Part shown: positions 1 to 7,578 of the stretch, piece by piece
Numbering within the stretch: position 1 is the stretch's first letter
How the letters are laid out: every line of letters begins with the position of its first letter
Assembly (NCBI GenBank): GCA_017452215.1
Contig: JAFTMU010000110.1
Span: 1 to 20,537 of the forward strand
Source: Clostridia bacterium
GTDB taxonomy: Bacteria > Bacillota > Clostridia > Oscillospirales > CAG-272
Direction: 5' to 3'
DNA: 20,537 nucleotides
Notes under the pieces: generated by a model
What the model saw: the letters and a program-made list of their open reading frames with translations, nothing else
Databases searched by the model: none
Told to the model about the DNA's origin: nothing
Position numbers and translations under genes: made by a program

Positions 1-93
1 CCCGAAAGAGCTGCTGATCTGTTCGAGAAGGCAAACAACAACGCTAAGGCGAAGTACGACAGACTGCTCAAGATGGGCAAGCTGTACGAGTAA
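1..93 (+). CDS. C-terminal fragment, probably pyruvate:ferredoxin oxidoreductase (partial)
   Basis: Frame 1 is open from the window edge to a TAA at 91-93 and encodes 30 residues beginning PERAADLFEKANNNAKAKYD and ending KMGKLYE. The pattern (E-R-A, a charged helix, AKAKYD, then a short L-K helix) resembles the extreme C-terminus of pyruvate:ferredoxin/flavodoxin oxidoreductases, which end in a helix of the form LFxxAxxxAKxRYxxxKxL. If so, the gene converts pyruvate and CoA to acetyl-CoA with reduced ferredoxin in the cytoplasm, a central enzyme of anaerobic Clostridia. Only about 3% of such a protein would be visible, so the identification rests on a remembered tail pattern and not on catalytic motifs. 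It is followed at once by a strong hairpin, so it is the last gene of its transcription unit. Confidence 0.45.
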   Translation, partial: PERAADLFEKANNNAKAKYDRLLKMGKLYE

Positions 94-100
94 TCCTTAT

Positions 101-126
101 GGGGCAGGCTCAAAAGAGCCTGCCCC
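101..126 (+). terminator. Perfect 11-bp hairpin after the first gene, no U-tract
   Basis: GGGGCAGGCTC (101-111), loop AAAA, GAGCCTGCCCC (116-126) lies seven bases after the stop codon. The stem is long and GC-rich, as in an intrinsic terminator, but it is followed by AATGAATT instead of a T-run. It may act as an mRNA 3'-end stabiliser or a weak terminator, with the real stop at the hairpin at 251-270. Confidence 0.5.
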
Positions 127-127
127 A

Positions 128-229
128 ATGAATTGCAACCTGAAGGTTGCATGAATTGAGCAGATGTACTCATGAATTGGCTTCGCCATGAATTGCGCTG
201 CGGCGCATCAGGGTTACACTTCGATTCAT
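128..229. repeat. Array of ATGAATTG words alternating with mini-hairpins
   Basis: ATGAATTG occurs four times, at 128-135, 151-158, 172-179 and 188-195. Each copy is followed by a different short palindrome: GCAACC-TGAA-GGTTGC (135-150), GAGCA-GATG-TACTC with one mismatch (158-171), GGC-TTC-GCC (179-187) and GCGC-TGCG-GCGC (195-206). ATTCAT at 224-229, the reverse complement of ATGAAT, may close the block. The word is conserved while the palindromes differ in sequence but keep the ability to pair. No open reading frame of merit is present. The function is unknown. Confidence 0.6.
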
Positions 230-244
230 AGAGTGCGTAGCACG

Positions 245-279
245 AAAAAAGAACCGCCCGTGGGCGGTTCTTTTTTTTT
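245..279. terminator. Bidirectional intrinsic terminator between convergent genes
   Basis: GAACCGCCC (251-259), then GT, then GGGCGGTTC (262-270), flanked by AAAAAA on the left and nine T on the right. Read on either strand, a strong GC stem is followed by a U-tract. It serves typA on the minus strand, whose TAA lies at 278-280, and the facing gene that ends at 93 on the plus strand. Confidence 0.9.
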
Positions 280-2122
280 ATTTCTTCTGCGCTTCCAATT
301 CACGGCGGCGGCGCATCATTTCCTTCATGCGCAGCTCGGTGTTCAGGGTCTTTTTACGCAGACGGATGGACTTGGGTGTCACCTCGATGAGATCATCATC
401 GGTGATATACTCGATCGCCTCCTCCAGGGTGAAGATCTTGGGGGGCGTAAGCAAAAGCTTTTCGTCCGCACCCGCAGAGCGAATGGCAGTCAGCTGCTTC
501 TTCTTGCAGGGGTTGACGGCGATGTCATCGTTCTTGGGATTCTCACCCACGATCATACCCTCGTAGACCTGGGTCTGCGGTCCTACGAAGAGCTGTCCTC
601 TCTCCTGGGTGTTATACAGTCCGTAACGGGTGGTCTCGCCTGCCTCGGAGGCAATGAGAGAGCCCGTAAACTTCATGGCGATCTCGCCACGGTAAGGCGC
701 ATAGCCGTCGAAGATGGTATTGATAACGCCCTCGCCGTGGGTCGCCGTCAAGAACTCGGAGCGATACCCGAACAGGCAACGGGAAGGAATGGAATACTCG
801 ATTCTGGTACGATTACCAACGGGGTTCATGGAAAGCAGATCGCCCTTTCTTTGGCTGAGCTTTTCCACCACGACGCCCACGTAATCCATGGGAACGTCCA
901 GGGTGACACGCTCCATAGGCTCGCACTTTTGTCCCTCGATCTCCTTGTAGAGCACACGGGGATTGGAGCAAGCCAGCTCAAAGCCCTCACGGCGCATGGT
1001 TTCCAGCAGAATGGAAAGGTGCATCTCGCCTCTGCCTGCCACACGGAACTCGTCGGTGGTATCTCCGTCGGAAACACGCAGAGACACGTCCTTGAGCAGC
1101 TCACGGTACAAACGGTCACGGAGCTGACGGGAGGTGACGAACTTGCCCTCCTTGCCTGCCAAGGGGCTGTTGTTGACCATAAAGGTCATTTCCATGGTGG
1201 GCTCGGAGACCTTAACAAACTCCAAGGGCTGGGGATTGGCAACCGAGGTCAAGGTATCACCGATGGTGATATCCCCGGCTCCCGAGAAGCAAACGATATC
1301 GCCTACGGTAGCGCTCTCCACGGGGGTACGCACCAAGCCGTCGATCTGATACAAGGAGACCACCTTGGTCTTTTTGAAGGTGTCGGCGTTGTGATAGTTA
1401 CAAACCGCAACCTCCTGGTTCACCTTGATGGAGCCTCGGTCGATGCGGCCGATGCCGATGCGTCCCACGTACTCGTTATAGTCGATGGAGGAGACCAGCA
1501 GCTGCAAATCTCCCGTTTCGTCTCCACCGGGAGCGGGAATATAATTGATGATCTTTTCAAACAAGGGGGTGAGGTCCGTACCGGGAACGTCGGGGCTCTC
1601 ACTTGCAGTGCCCGAGCGGCCCGAGCAATACATCATGGGGCTATCCAGCTGATCGTCGTTGGCGCCAAGATCCATCAAAAGCTCTAAGATCTCGTCCTCT
1701 ACCTCGCCAAGGCGTGCATCGGGCTTGTCGATCTTGTTGATGCAGATGATCACACGGTGGTTCAGCTCCAACGCCTTTTGCAAAACGAAGCGGGTCTGGG
1801 GCATGGGGCCCTCTGCGGCGTCCACCAAAAGAATGACGCCGTTGACCATTTTGAGGATACGCTCCACCTCACCGCCAAAATCGGCGTGCCCGGGAGTGTC
1901 GATAATATTGATCTTGATATCCTTGTAATGAACGGCAGTGTTCTTTGCAAGGATGGTGATGCCTCTTTCCTTTTCCAGGTCTCCCGAGTCCATAACACGG
2001 GTGACGGTCTCCTGGTGTTCACGGTAGATGCCGCCCTGCTTCAGCAAGCCGTCTACCAGCGTGGTCTTACCATGGTCAACGTGAGCGATAATTGCTACGT
2101 TTCTCAAATCTGTTCTGATCAA
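278..2122 (-). CDS. typA: Translational GTPase TypA/BipA
   Basis: A ribosome-associated GTPase of the EF-G-like family, involved in ribosome assembly and stress adaptation. The 614-residue length matches the family (about 600-615). Visible G motifs, numbered from the chosen start, are HVDHGKTT (G1, 14-21), RGITI in switch I (53-57), DTPGHADFGGEVER (G3, 75-88) and NKID (G4, 129-132). The EF-G-like beta-barrel and C-terminal domains follow. The start is taken as the TTG at 2122, giving MIRTDLRNVAIIAH, because CAGGGAG lies 8 bases upstream and family members begin within a few residues of this point. The frame stays open upstream to about 2230, but that would place the start above the promoter -10 at 2169-2174. 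It is a single-gene unit with its own promoter and terminator. Confidence 0.95.
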   Translation of the reverse strand: MIRTDLRNVAIIAHVDHGKTTLVDGLLKQGGIYREHQETVTRVMDSGDLEKERGITILAKNTAVHYKDIKINIIDTPGHADFGGEVERILKMVNGVILLVDAAEGPMPQTRFVLQKALELNHRVIICINKIDKPDARLGEVEDEILELLMDLGANDDQLDSPMMYCSGRSGTASESPDVPGTDLTPLFEKIINYIPAPGGDETGDLQLLVSSIDYNEYVGRIGIGRIDRGSIKVNQEVAVCNYHNADTFKKTKVVSLYQIDGLVRTPVESATVGDIVCFSGAGDITIGDTLTSVANPQPLEFVKVSEPTMEMTFMVNNSPLAGKEGKFVTSRQLRDRLYRELLKDVSLRVSDGDTTDEFRVAGRGEMHLSILLETMRREGFELACSNPRVLYKEIEGQKCEPMERVTLDVPMDYVGVVVEKLSQRKGDLLSMNPVGNRTRIEYSIPSRCLFGYRSEFLTATHGEGVINTIFDGYAPYRGEIAMKFTGSLIASEAGETTRYGLYNTQERGQLFVGPQTQVYEGMIVGENPKNDDIAVNPCKKKQLTAIRSAGADEKLLLTPPKIFTLEEAIEYITDDDLIEVTPKSIRLRKKTLNTELRMKEMMRRRRELEAQKK

Positions 2123-2168
2123 AGCATTTTCTCCCTGTCTCGTATTTTTTCGATTTTTTCCATCATAT

Positions 2169-2197
2169 ATTATACCACAAAAAAGTGCTTCAAAAAA
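2169..2197 (-). promoter_or_regulatory. Extended -10 promoter for typA
   Basis: On the minus strand TGGTATAAT (plus positions 2169-2177) gives a perfect -10 with the TGn extension. The -35 region about 17 bases upstream (near 2192-2197) is only T-rich, as is common for extended -10 promoters. The leader to the TTG start is about 40 bases. The same GTGGTATAATA core recurs ahead of mreB. Confidence 0.7.
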
Positions 2198-2230
2198 AGA
2201 AGGAGAAGTTACGATTTTGACCCCAATCAA

Positions 2231-2631
2231 GCCCCCGATTTTGTAAGTATTGACAACTTATCCCCTTCAAAGCAAAAGGGAGAAGCATCGTCCTCCCTCT
2301 TGCTGACGAAAACGTCATCTTTCTCAAAACAATGAAAAGTTTTCGCCCGCCTTTTTCAAAAGGCGGCGCAGTGGAGGCTGCGTAAGCCTCCTCGCCCTCC
2401 GCAGAGGGCGAAATTTTTTCTCGTCGTTTTTCTTTTTGTTAGCTTTTTCTTTTGCGCCAGCAAAATCAAAAGAAAAAGCGGCTAACAGATTTTTGCTATT
2501 TAAGGAGCGGTTGTTTTACGACGTTCTGTTGATTGTTTTTTCCATGTTATCACTCTTTGGTATATTGTTTCACACAAATTTGGCAATTCATCAATAGAAA
2601 TGGAATTTTTCAGTTATATGAGATAGAACTT
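2231..2631. repeat. Gene-free block with stacked palindromes
   Basis: No credible gene lies here. The block holds a series of inverted repeats: CGCCTTTTT-C-AAAAGGCG near 2351-2368, GGAGGC...GCCTCC near 2372-2391, GCCCTC...GAGGGC near 2393-2410, and a long imperfect one pairing 2438-2454 (GTTAGCTTTTTCTTTTG) with 2467-2486, with one bulge or mismatch. The stretch before it (AAAAGTTTTCGCCCGCC) resembles part of the palindromic block at 16060-16140. The rest, 2490-2631, is AT-rich with no recognised feature. No T-tract terminator for the PBP gene ending at 2632 is obvious; the 2438-2486 hairpin may substitute. Confidence 0.5.
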
Positions 2632-4707
2632 TCATTCCTCATCATAATATTCCTCCAGCACTCTCCCTGCCGTAAGGGAGGCGTATCCGCCCGTGTATCC
2701 CTTTTCCAAGACCACCGAGATCACGATCTCGGGATCGTCATAGGGAGCGGCGCACACGAACAGCGCATTGTCGCAATCGCCGCCTGTCTGTGCTGTTCCC
2801 GTCTTTCCTCCCACCTGTACGGGGACAGTATCACTGTTGATCCAACGCTTGATCACGTTGCTGGAATTGACCACCTTTTTCATTCCCTCAAACACCGTCC
2901 TTTGACTCTCCTTGGAAAGCTCCACACGGTCAAGCAGCGTGTCCTCGCTTTGGGAAAAGACGTAATAGGGCTCTGCCTCGCCAAAGCGGTAAACGCTATG
3001 TAAGAGATGGGCGGTATAGCGGCTTCCCCCGTTGGTCAGGGTGGAAATATACGCCGCCAGCTGTAAGGGGGACGCCTGATGATCCGATTGCCCAATGGCT
3101 GCCTGCCAGGTCATGCCCGGCATCCACTGCTCCTCGCTCTGGATCTCCCCTCGGTAGGTAGGACCTGCCAGGATCCCCGAGGTGCCGCCCAGCTCAAAGC
3201 CTGTTTTTTCTCCAAAGCCAAAGTGGGAAAGATAATCCTCCATGGTGCGGATTCCCAAGCGGTGTCCCAGCTCACAGAAGAAGCTGTTGCAGGAGTAGGC
3301 AATGGCGTCCACGGCATCAATGGCGCCGCTGTGATTGTCCCCAAAGGTAGAGCAGCCCACGGTGCCCTTGTATTTGCCCGTGCAGGAGATGTGAGTGGAG
3401 GAAAGGATCGCCTCCTCCAAAAGCCCGATTGCCGCCATGCCGGGCTTGATGGTAGATCCCGGCGCATACGCCCCGTCGATGGCTCTGTTGAGCAAGGGCT
3501 TGGCGGGATTGCTGATCAAAGCTCCGTAATCGTTGTTGTAGGTCGTCAGATCATAGGTAGGATAGGAGGCGATCGCCAGCACCTCAAAGGTGTCGGGATC
3601 CATGGCTACCGCCGCCCCTGCGTTACAGCCGCTGCCTGTTTCGGCACTTGTGGCACGGTCGGTTACGTACTGCACGTTCTCACACAGACCGTCCTCGGCG
3701 GCAATTTGCAGATTGATGTCAATGGTCAGATACACGTCACTGCCCGCCACGGGCTCTGTGAGCACCTGGGTCACCACGTTTCCGTTTGCATCCTCGGTGA
3801 TTTTGATCTTACCGTCGGTGCCTCGCAGGTAGGCTTCAAAAGCCGCCTCGCAGCCGTCCTTGCCAACGATGGCGCTCATTTCATATCCGAGCTCGTTGTA
3901 GTATTCCCATTCCTCCGAATAGATCGGTCCGACGGTTCCCAGAATGTGGGACGCATAGCCGGGGTAGCAATACACCCGTTGGATCTTTCCCAAAAAATCC
4001 ACAGCGCCGATATTTTTTTCATTCACGTATGCCATAAGATTGGGATTTTCCGATCCCGCAAAGGAAAGCCCCGAGATCAGCACGTATTCCCCCGAGGAGC
4101 GAAAGCGCAAAGCGTCCATATCGTAATACATACGGATCAGAGAATCGATCTGATCGTCGTCATACAGGCGCATTCCGTCACCATCGGTGCGCAAAAGATC
4201 GTATTTCTCCACGTAATACTGCATCAGCTCCCGGGCGGTGGTGTCGGCATCAAGAGCGAGATCCGAGAGCACCCGTTTGAGTCGGTACGCACGGGTGGAT
4301 TCGGTGTCAAGGGTCTCCTCACTGTACAGATAATAAGGATAGGAGCTTCCCTCAAAGGGGAAAAAGCGCTGCTCGTACAGCTCCGTTGCCCGACAGGAGC
4401 GCAACGCCTCTAAGATCTGTAAGCAGACCTCATTTTTTTCGGCAGGCGTCATGGAGAAAAAGTGAGCATGGGATAAGGTCATATCGTAGGTATAGTGATT
4501 CTCCACCAGCTTGACCCCGTTGCGGTCGTAGATCTCACCCCGTACCGCCTGCACGGTCACCGTTCGCTCGCTTCCGCCGCTGTCGTAGCTGTTTTCCCTG
4601 CCTGCGATCTGAATAAAGAACAACCGTCCCAGATAGATCACACAAACGGCGCAAAACACCGCCACCACAAAAAGATAGCGCAGGGTGTAGCCTCGATTCG
4701 TTTGCAT
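2632..4707 (-). CDS. Class B penicillin-binding protein, PBP2/MrdA-like transpeptidase
   Basis: A peptidoglycan DD-transpeptidase that cross-links the cell wall, most likely in the elongation machinery since mreB is two genes upstream. The 691 residues comprise a short cytoplasmic N-terminus, one membrane anchor (about residues 10-32), a pedestal region containing the class B signature RGEIYDRNG, and a C-terminal transpeptidase domain. The three active-site motifs are intact: STIK (418-421), SCN (472-474) and KTGT (635-638). The start is the ATG at 4707 (MQTNRGYTL), because AGGAGG lies six bases upstream. An in-frame TTG 18 bases earlier would place the ribosome site inside the gene. It follows the CPBP gene by 36 bases and is probably cotranscribed. 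FtsI/SpoVD-type class B PBPs are the alternative; no PASTA domains are present. Confidence 0.9.
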   Translation of the reverse strand: MQTNRGYTLRYLFVVAVFCAVCVIYLGRLFFIQIAGRENSYDSGGSERTVTVQAVRGEIYDRNGVKLVENHYTYDMTLSHAHFFSMTPAEKNEVCLQILEALRSCRATELYEQRFFPFEGSSYPYYLYSEETLDTESTRAYRLKRVLSDLALDADTTARELMQYYVEKYDLLRTDGDGMRLYDDDQIDSLIRMYYDMDALRFRSSGEYVLISGLSFAGSENPNLMAYVNEKNIGAVDFLGKIQRVYCYPGYASHILGTVGPIYSEEWEYYNELGYEMSAIVGKDGCEAAFEAYLRGTDGKIKITEDANGNVVTQVLTEPVAGSDVYLTIDINLQIAAEDGLCENVQYVTDRATSAETGSGCNAGAAVAMDPDTFEVLAIASYPTYDLTTYNNDYGALISNPAKPLLNRAIDGAYAPGSTIKPGMAAIGLLEEAILSSTHISCTGKYKGTVGCSTFGDNHSGAIDAVDAIAYSCNSFFCELGHRLGIRTMEDYLSHFGFGEKTGFELGGTSGILAGPTYRGEIQSEEQWMPGMTWQAAIGQSDHQASPLQLAAYISTLTNGGSRYTAHLLHSVYRFGEAEPYYVFSQSEDTLLDRVELSKESQRTVFEGMKKVVNSSNVIKRWINSDTVPVQVGGKTGTAQTGGDCDNALFVCAAPYDDPEIVISVVLEKGYTGGYASLTAGRVLEEYYDEE

Positions 4708-4743
4708 TTGACGCCTCCTTTCCAAAATATTTTTCTCTTTTCC

Positions 4744-5736
4744 TTACAAAAACAGTAATATCACCACCGCAAAAAAGAGCCACACGCCGGGATTGTGCAA
4801 GATCACCCTCCGCCATTGCCTAGGGGAAAAACTCCGCTCCCCTTTTTTTGGGGGCTCCCACTTACGTAAGATCAAATAGATTCCCGAGCCGATCGATGCA
4901 GGAATAACCAAAAGCATAAAGCAAGTATAGATCAAAAGCATTACCGCCCCCACGGGATTTTGGGACAACGCAAGCACGGGATCATTCAAAAACGCCTCGG
5001 TGTTGATGAATTTGACCACCTCCGTGGCAAACACGCCTCCCACCAGATTGATCGCCATGTGCAAAGCGATCGTATAGCGGAGCTTGCCGGTTTTCAGATA
5101 AATATACCCGAACAGCATTCCAAGCGCCGCCGCATAAAAGAATTGGCTGAAATTTCCGTGGATCAACCCAAAAGCGATTCCCGAGATGAGAATGGCGGGA
5201 AGCTCACCCCAAGGGGAGATGCGATCGATGATCAGCTTACGGAAAAATATCTCCTCGGTCAAGGGGGCTAAGATCCCCGCAAACAAAAGATTCGTCCAAA
5301 GAGGAGATTGGGTAGTGGTCTCTGCCAGCTCGTTGATCACCTCGCCTCCCGTGATCGTCCCAAGCAGCAGATTGACCAGCGTTCCCAAAAGGTTCCCCGC
5401 ATAGGTCAGCCCAAAGCAAAGGGCGCCGAGAGACAGCAGTGTCAGAGGGGACAAGCGCCTCTCTTTCGGGGGATAAGCGGGAGCGATACGAAAGATCCAC
5501 AAGGAAAGCGGCATGGCAACCAGGTACATGGGAAGCGAGCTGACCACCCACAAATACCAATCGGCATAAGTCCACTCGGGAGCCAAAAGACTGACCAGGG
5601 CATGGATCACCGATTGCAGCAATGCGGAGAACAAAAATATGAACGCCACCCCAAGGGCGGGGGCAGACAAACGAAGCTTTTCCGCACGCAGATCAAGTGC
5701 TTCCACTGCTTTCGTTTCGGTTTGCTGTTCGTTCAT
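4744..5736 (-). CDS. CPBP family intramembrane glutamic endopeptidase
   Basis: A multi-pass membrane protein of 330 residues with the CPBP (Abi/CAAX-protease-like, PF02517) motifs: EEIFFR (EExxxR), FGLIH (FxxxH) and HMAIN (HxxxN), which supply the glutamate and histidines of the presumed active site. About eight hydrophobic segments are visible, including an additional C-terminal one (GVWLFFAVVILLFL). The start ATG at 5736 follows AAGGAGAGAGGATC. Bacterial CPBP proteins process or scaffold membrane proteins and lipoproteins; the substrate here is unknown. It lies between mreB and a PBP gene where mreC and mreD are usually found, which suggests, by inference only, a role in envelope biogenesis. 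A terminator-like hairpin separates it from mreB. Confidence 0.9.
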   Translation of the reverse strand: MNEQQTETKAVEALDLRAEKLRLSAPALGVAFIFLFSALLQSVIHALVSLLAPEWTYADWYLWVVSSLPMYLVAMPLSLWIFRIAPAYPPKERRLSPLTLLSLGALCFGLTYAGNLLGTLVNLLLGTITGGEVINELAETTTQSPLWTNLLFAGILAPLTEEIFFRKLIIDRISPWGELPAILISGIAFGLIHGNFSQFFYAAALGMLFGYIYLKTGKLRYTIALHMAINLVGGVFATEVVKFINTEAFLNDPVLALSQNPVGAVMLLIYTCFMLLVIPASIGSGIYLILRKWEPPKKGERSFSPRQWRRVILHNPGVWLFFAVVILLFL

Positions 5737-5761
5737 GATCCTCTCTCCTTTCCAAAAATGT

Positions 5762-5790
5762 AAAAACGGGGGCGGTTGTCTGTCGCCCCC
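5762..5790 (-). terminator. Terminator-like hairpin between mreB and the CPBP gene
   Basis: On the minus strand GGGGGCG, a nine-base loop, CGCCCCC and then GTTTTTAC (plus positions 5762-5790). This is a proper stem plus U-tract inside an apparent operon, so it probably lowers transcription of the CPBP and PBP genes relative to mreB. Confidence 0.75.
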
Positions 5791-5835
5791 TGTTGATGCA
5801 GAAAATTCGGTGCGCCCATCAAAGCGTATCCGCTG

Positions 5836-6843
5836 TTATTTGACCTTATATTTGACAAATTCCGAGAAATCCTTGGCGCTTTGCAGCATTCTGCCAAGTC
5901 CCATGCAGACCGCCTCGGAGGGGCGCTTTGCAATGATGACTCTGATGCCCGTGCGTGCGTTAATGGCTCGGTCGATCCCGGGCAGGAGCGCTCCGCCGCC
6001 CACCAGCACGATGCCGAAATCAAAGATATCGGCGCTCAATTCGGGTGGGGTTTCCTCCAGGGTCATCTTGACCATAGAGATGATCTCGGAGAGGGGCTCC
6101 TTGATCGCCTCTCTGACCTCCTCGGTGGTGACCTCAATGGTCACGGCAAGTCCCGAGCGCAGATCCCGTCCGCAGACCTCCATGCTGCCTCTGTCGATAT
6201 CCTCGGCGGCAGTGCCGATCTTCTTTTTCAGCACCTCTGCCGTCATGTCACCGATGAGAATATTTCTCGTTTGCTTTAAGTAGTTGACAATGGCGATATC
6301 CAATTCGTTTCCCGCCACACGCAGGGAGTTGGATTGGACCACGCCCCCAAGGCTGATGACCGCCGTTTCGGTCACACCGCCGCCAAGGTCTACCACCATG
6401 GCGCCTCTTGCCTTGGAGATCTGGATCCCCGCTCCCACAGCAGCGGCAATGGGCTGATCGATCAGTCCCACGTTCTTTGCCCCTGCCTCAAAGGTGGCAT
6501 CCTCCACCGCACGCCGCTCCACACCCGTGACCCCGTAAGGGATACAAACCAAGGCGGCAGGGCGACTGAACAGAGAGGTCATATCCATGCGCTCAAAAAA
6601 GTCGTGCAGCATCATGGAGGTGGTTTTCAGGTCGGTAATGACGCCGTCCTTCAAGGGACGGAGGGCAAGAATATTGCCGGGTGTCTTTCCCACCATGCGC
6701 TTGGCGGTCGTGCCCGAGGCAATGACCTCCTGTGTGACACGGTCGATGGCGACCACCGAGGGAGCACGCAGAACGATCCCATTGTCCTTGAGATAGATCA
6801 TAGTATTGGACGTACCGAGATCTATTCCGATCTGCTTTGCCAC
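5836..6843 (-). CDS. mreB: Rod shape-determining protein MreB
   Basis: A bacterial actin homologue that polymerises on the inner face of the membrane and steers lateral wall synthesis. At 335 residues it has the usual MreB length. Visible elements are the first phosphate loop GIDLGTSNT (6-14), the second VVDLGGGVTETAV, and the adenosine-site motif LVGGGALLPG near the C-terminus; IPYGVTGVERRAVEDA is typical of MreB/Mbl. The start codon is GTG at 6843, with AAAGGAGGTGACACC directly upstream. The neighbours are maf upstream and the CPBP and PBP genes downstream, a recognisable elongasome cluster but without mreC and mreD. It could equally be the Mbl or MreBH paralogue; the window alone does not decide. 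Confidence 0.93.
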   Translation of the reverse strand: MAKQIGIDLGTSNTMIYLKDNGIVLRAPSVVAIDRVTQEVIASGTTAKRMVGKTPGNILALRPLKDGVITDLKTTSMMLHDFFERMDMTSLFSRPAALVCIPYGVTGVERRAVEDATFEAGAKNVGLIDQPIAAAVGAGIQISKARGAMVVDLGGGVTETAVISLGGVVQSNSLRVAGNELDIAIVNYLKQTRNILIGDMTAEVLKKKIGTAAEDIDRGSMEVCGRDLRSGLAVTIEVTTEEVREAIKEPLSEIISMVKMTLEETPPELSADIFDFGIVLVGGGALLPGIDRAINARTGIRVIIAKRPSEAVCMGLGRMLQSAKDFSEFVKYKVK

Positions 6844-6860
6844 GGTGTCACCTCCTTTTT

Positions 6861-6925
6861 TGCGCCGACGGGCGCATTTTTCTTCTTCCGCTTTTATTAT
6901 ACCACAAACGAAAACGCCCTGTCTA
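6861..6925 (-). promoter_or_regulatory. mreB promoter and leader hairpin
   Basis: On the minus strand TAGACA (6920-6925), an 18-base spacer and TATAAT (6896-6901) with the TGG extension. Between this and the AGGAGG lies a small palindrome TGCGCC-CGTC-GGCGCA (6861-6876), directly before the ribosome site. mreB can therefore be transcribed independently of maf. The palindrome could cap the ribosome site or stabilise the leader. Confidence 0.7.
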
Positions 6926-6930
6926 TACCT

Positions 6931-7518
6931 TTAGAACATATTTTCTCCGAAAATTTCACGGTGCAAGAGATTCATTCGGTGAACGGGCAATCCCACCACG
7001 TTGAAGTAATCTCCCACGATTCCCTTGATATATGCCGAGGCAACCCCTTGGATCGCATACGCCCCTGCCTTGTCGTAGGGCTTTGCAGAGCGCACGTAGC
7101 GCAAAATCGTCTCCTCGTCCAATTCCTCAAACTCCACCTCGGTGACCTCATGCCCCACGCCGATCTTGCCGTTTCCGATCAGGCAGATGCCGCTGACCAC
7201 CTGGTGTCTCTTTCCCGAATACATACGGAGCATACGGCAGGCGTCCTTCTCGTCCCGAGGCTTGCCAAGGATCTCGCCCCCCATGGCTACCACCGTATCC
7301 GAGGAAATGATGACCGTATCCGCAAGATCCTGTCCTGCCGCCAGCAATGCCTCCTTGACTGCCTCGCCCTTGCGACGGGAAAGCTCCTCCACAAAGGCGC
7401 ACACGTCCCGCTCCTCGCTGCTCTCGTCAGTGTCGGCGGTAAAGACCGTGAAGGAAAGCCCCAGGGTCTCCAATATCTCTTTTCTTCTGGGGGATTTGGA
7501 TGCTAAAATATAGTTCAT
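6931..7518 (-). CDS. maf: Maf-like nucleotide pyrophosphatase
   Basis: Hydrolyses non-canonical or specific nucleoside triphosphates (dTTP/UTP type in the YhdE/BsMaf branch) to monophosphate and pyrophosphate in the cytoplasm; in Bacillus it is linked to septum control. The 195-residue length is normal. Motifs are LASKSPRR (5-12), ISSDTVV with the catalytic aspartate at 74, GKPRDEKDA, the SGKRHQV stretch and YDKAGAYAIQG near the C-terminus. The start ATG at 7518 is preceded by AAGGAAATAAGCTT, a moderate site. It sits directly before mreB, a widespread arrangement in Bacillota and Proteobacteria. Confidence 0.93.
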   Translation of the reverse strand: MNYILASKSPRRKEILETLGLSFTVFTADTDESSEERDVCAFVEELSRRKGEAVKEALLAAGQDLADTVIISSDTVVAMGGEILGKPRDEKDACRMLRMYSGKRHQVVSGICLIGNGKIGVGHEVTEVEFEELDEETILRYVRSAKPYDKAGAYAIQGVASAYIKGIVGDYFNVVGLPVHRMNLLHREIFGENMF

Positions 7519-7544
7519 AAGCTTATTTCCTTATCTTTTGCAAA

Positions 7545-7572
7545 GGGGAAGAAGCCAAGATGCCCCTTCCCC
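7545..7572 (-). terminator. Weak hairpin after the transketolase genes
   Basis: On the minus strand GGGGAA...TTCCCC pairs across 7567-7572 and 7545-7550, followed by CTTTGC instead of a clean U-tract. It may partly separate transketolase from maf. Confidence 0.35.
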
Positions 7573-7578
7573 ACTTTA

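Noticed and set aside
128..229. CRISPR array.
   Set aside because: The repeat word is only 8 bases, spacers are palindromic and of uneven length, and no cas gene is present.
188..1687. A 499-codon plus-strand open frame across the typA region.
   Set aside because: It is antisense to typA, whose GTPase motifs are unmistakable. The translation is His/Gly-rich shadow sequence and its first codons lie in the hairpin array and terminator.
2123..2230. N-terminal extension of TypA by 36 codons.
   Set aside because: It would start upstream of the extended -10 promoter and lacks a ribosome site, whereas the TTG at 2122 has one and gives the usual family N-terminus.
3079..4413. A 444-codon plus-strand open frame.
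   Set aside because: Antisense to the penicillin-binding protein gene, with no ribosome site and no recognisable motif.
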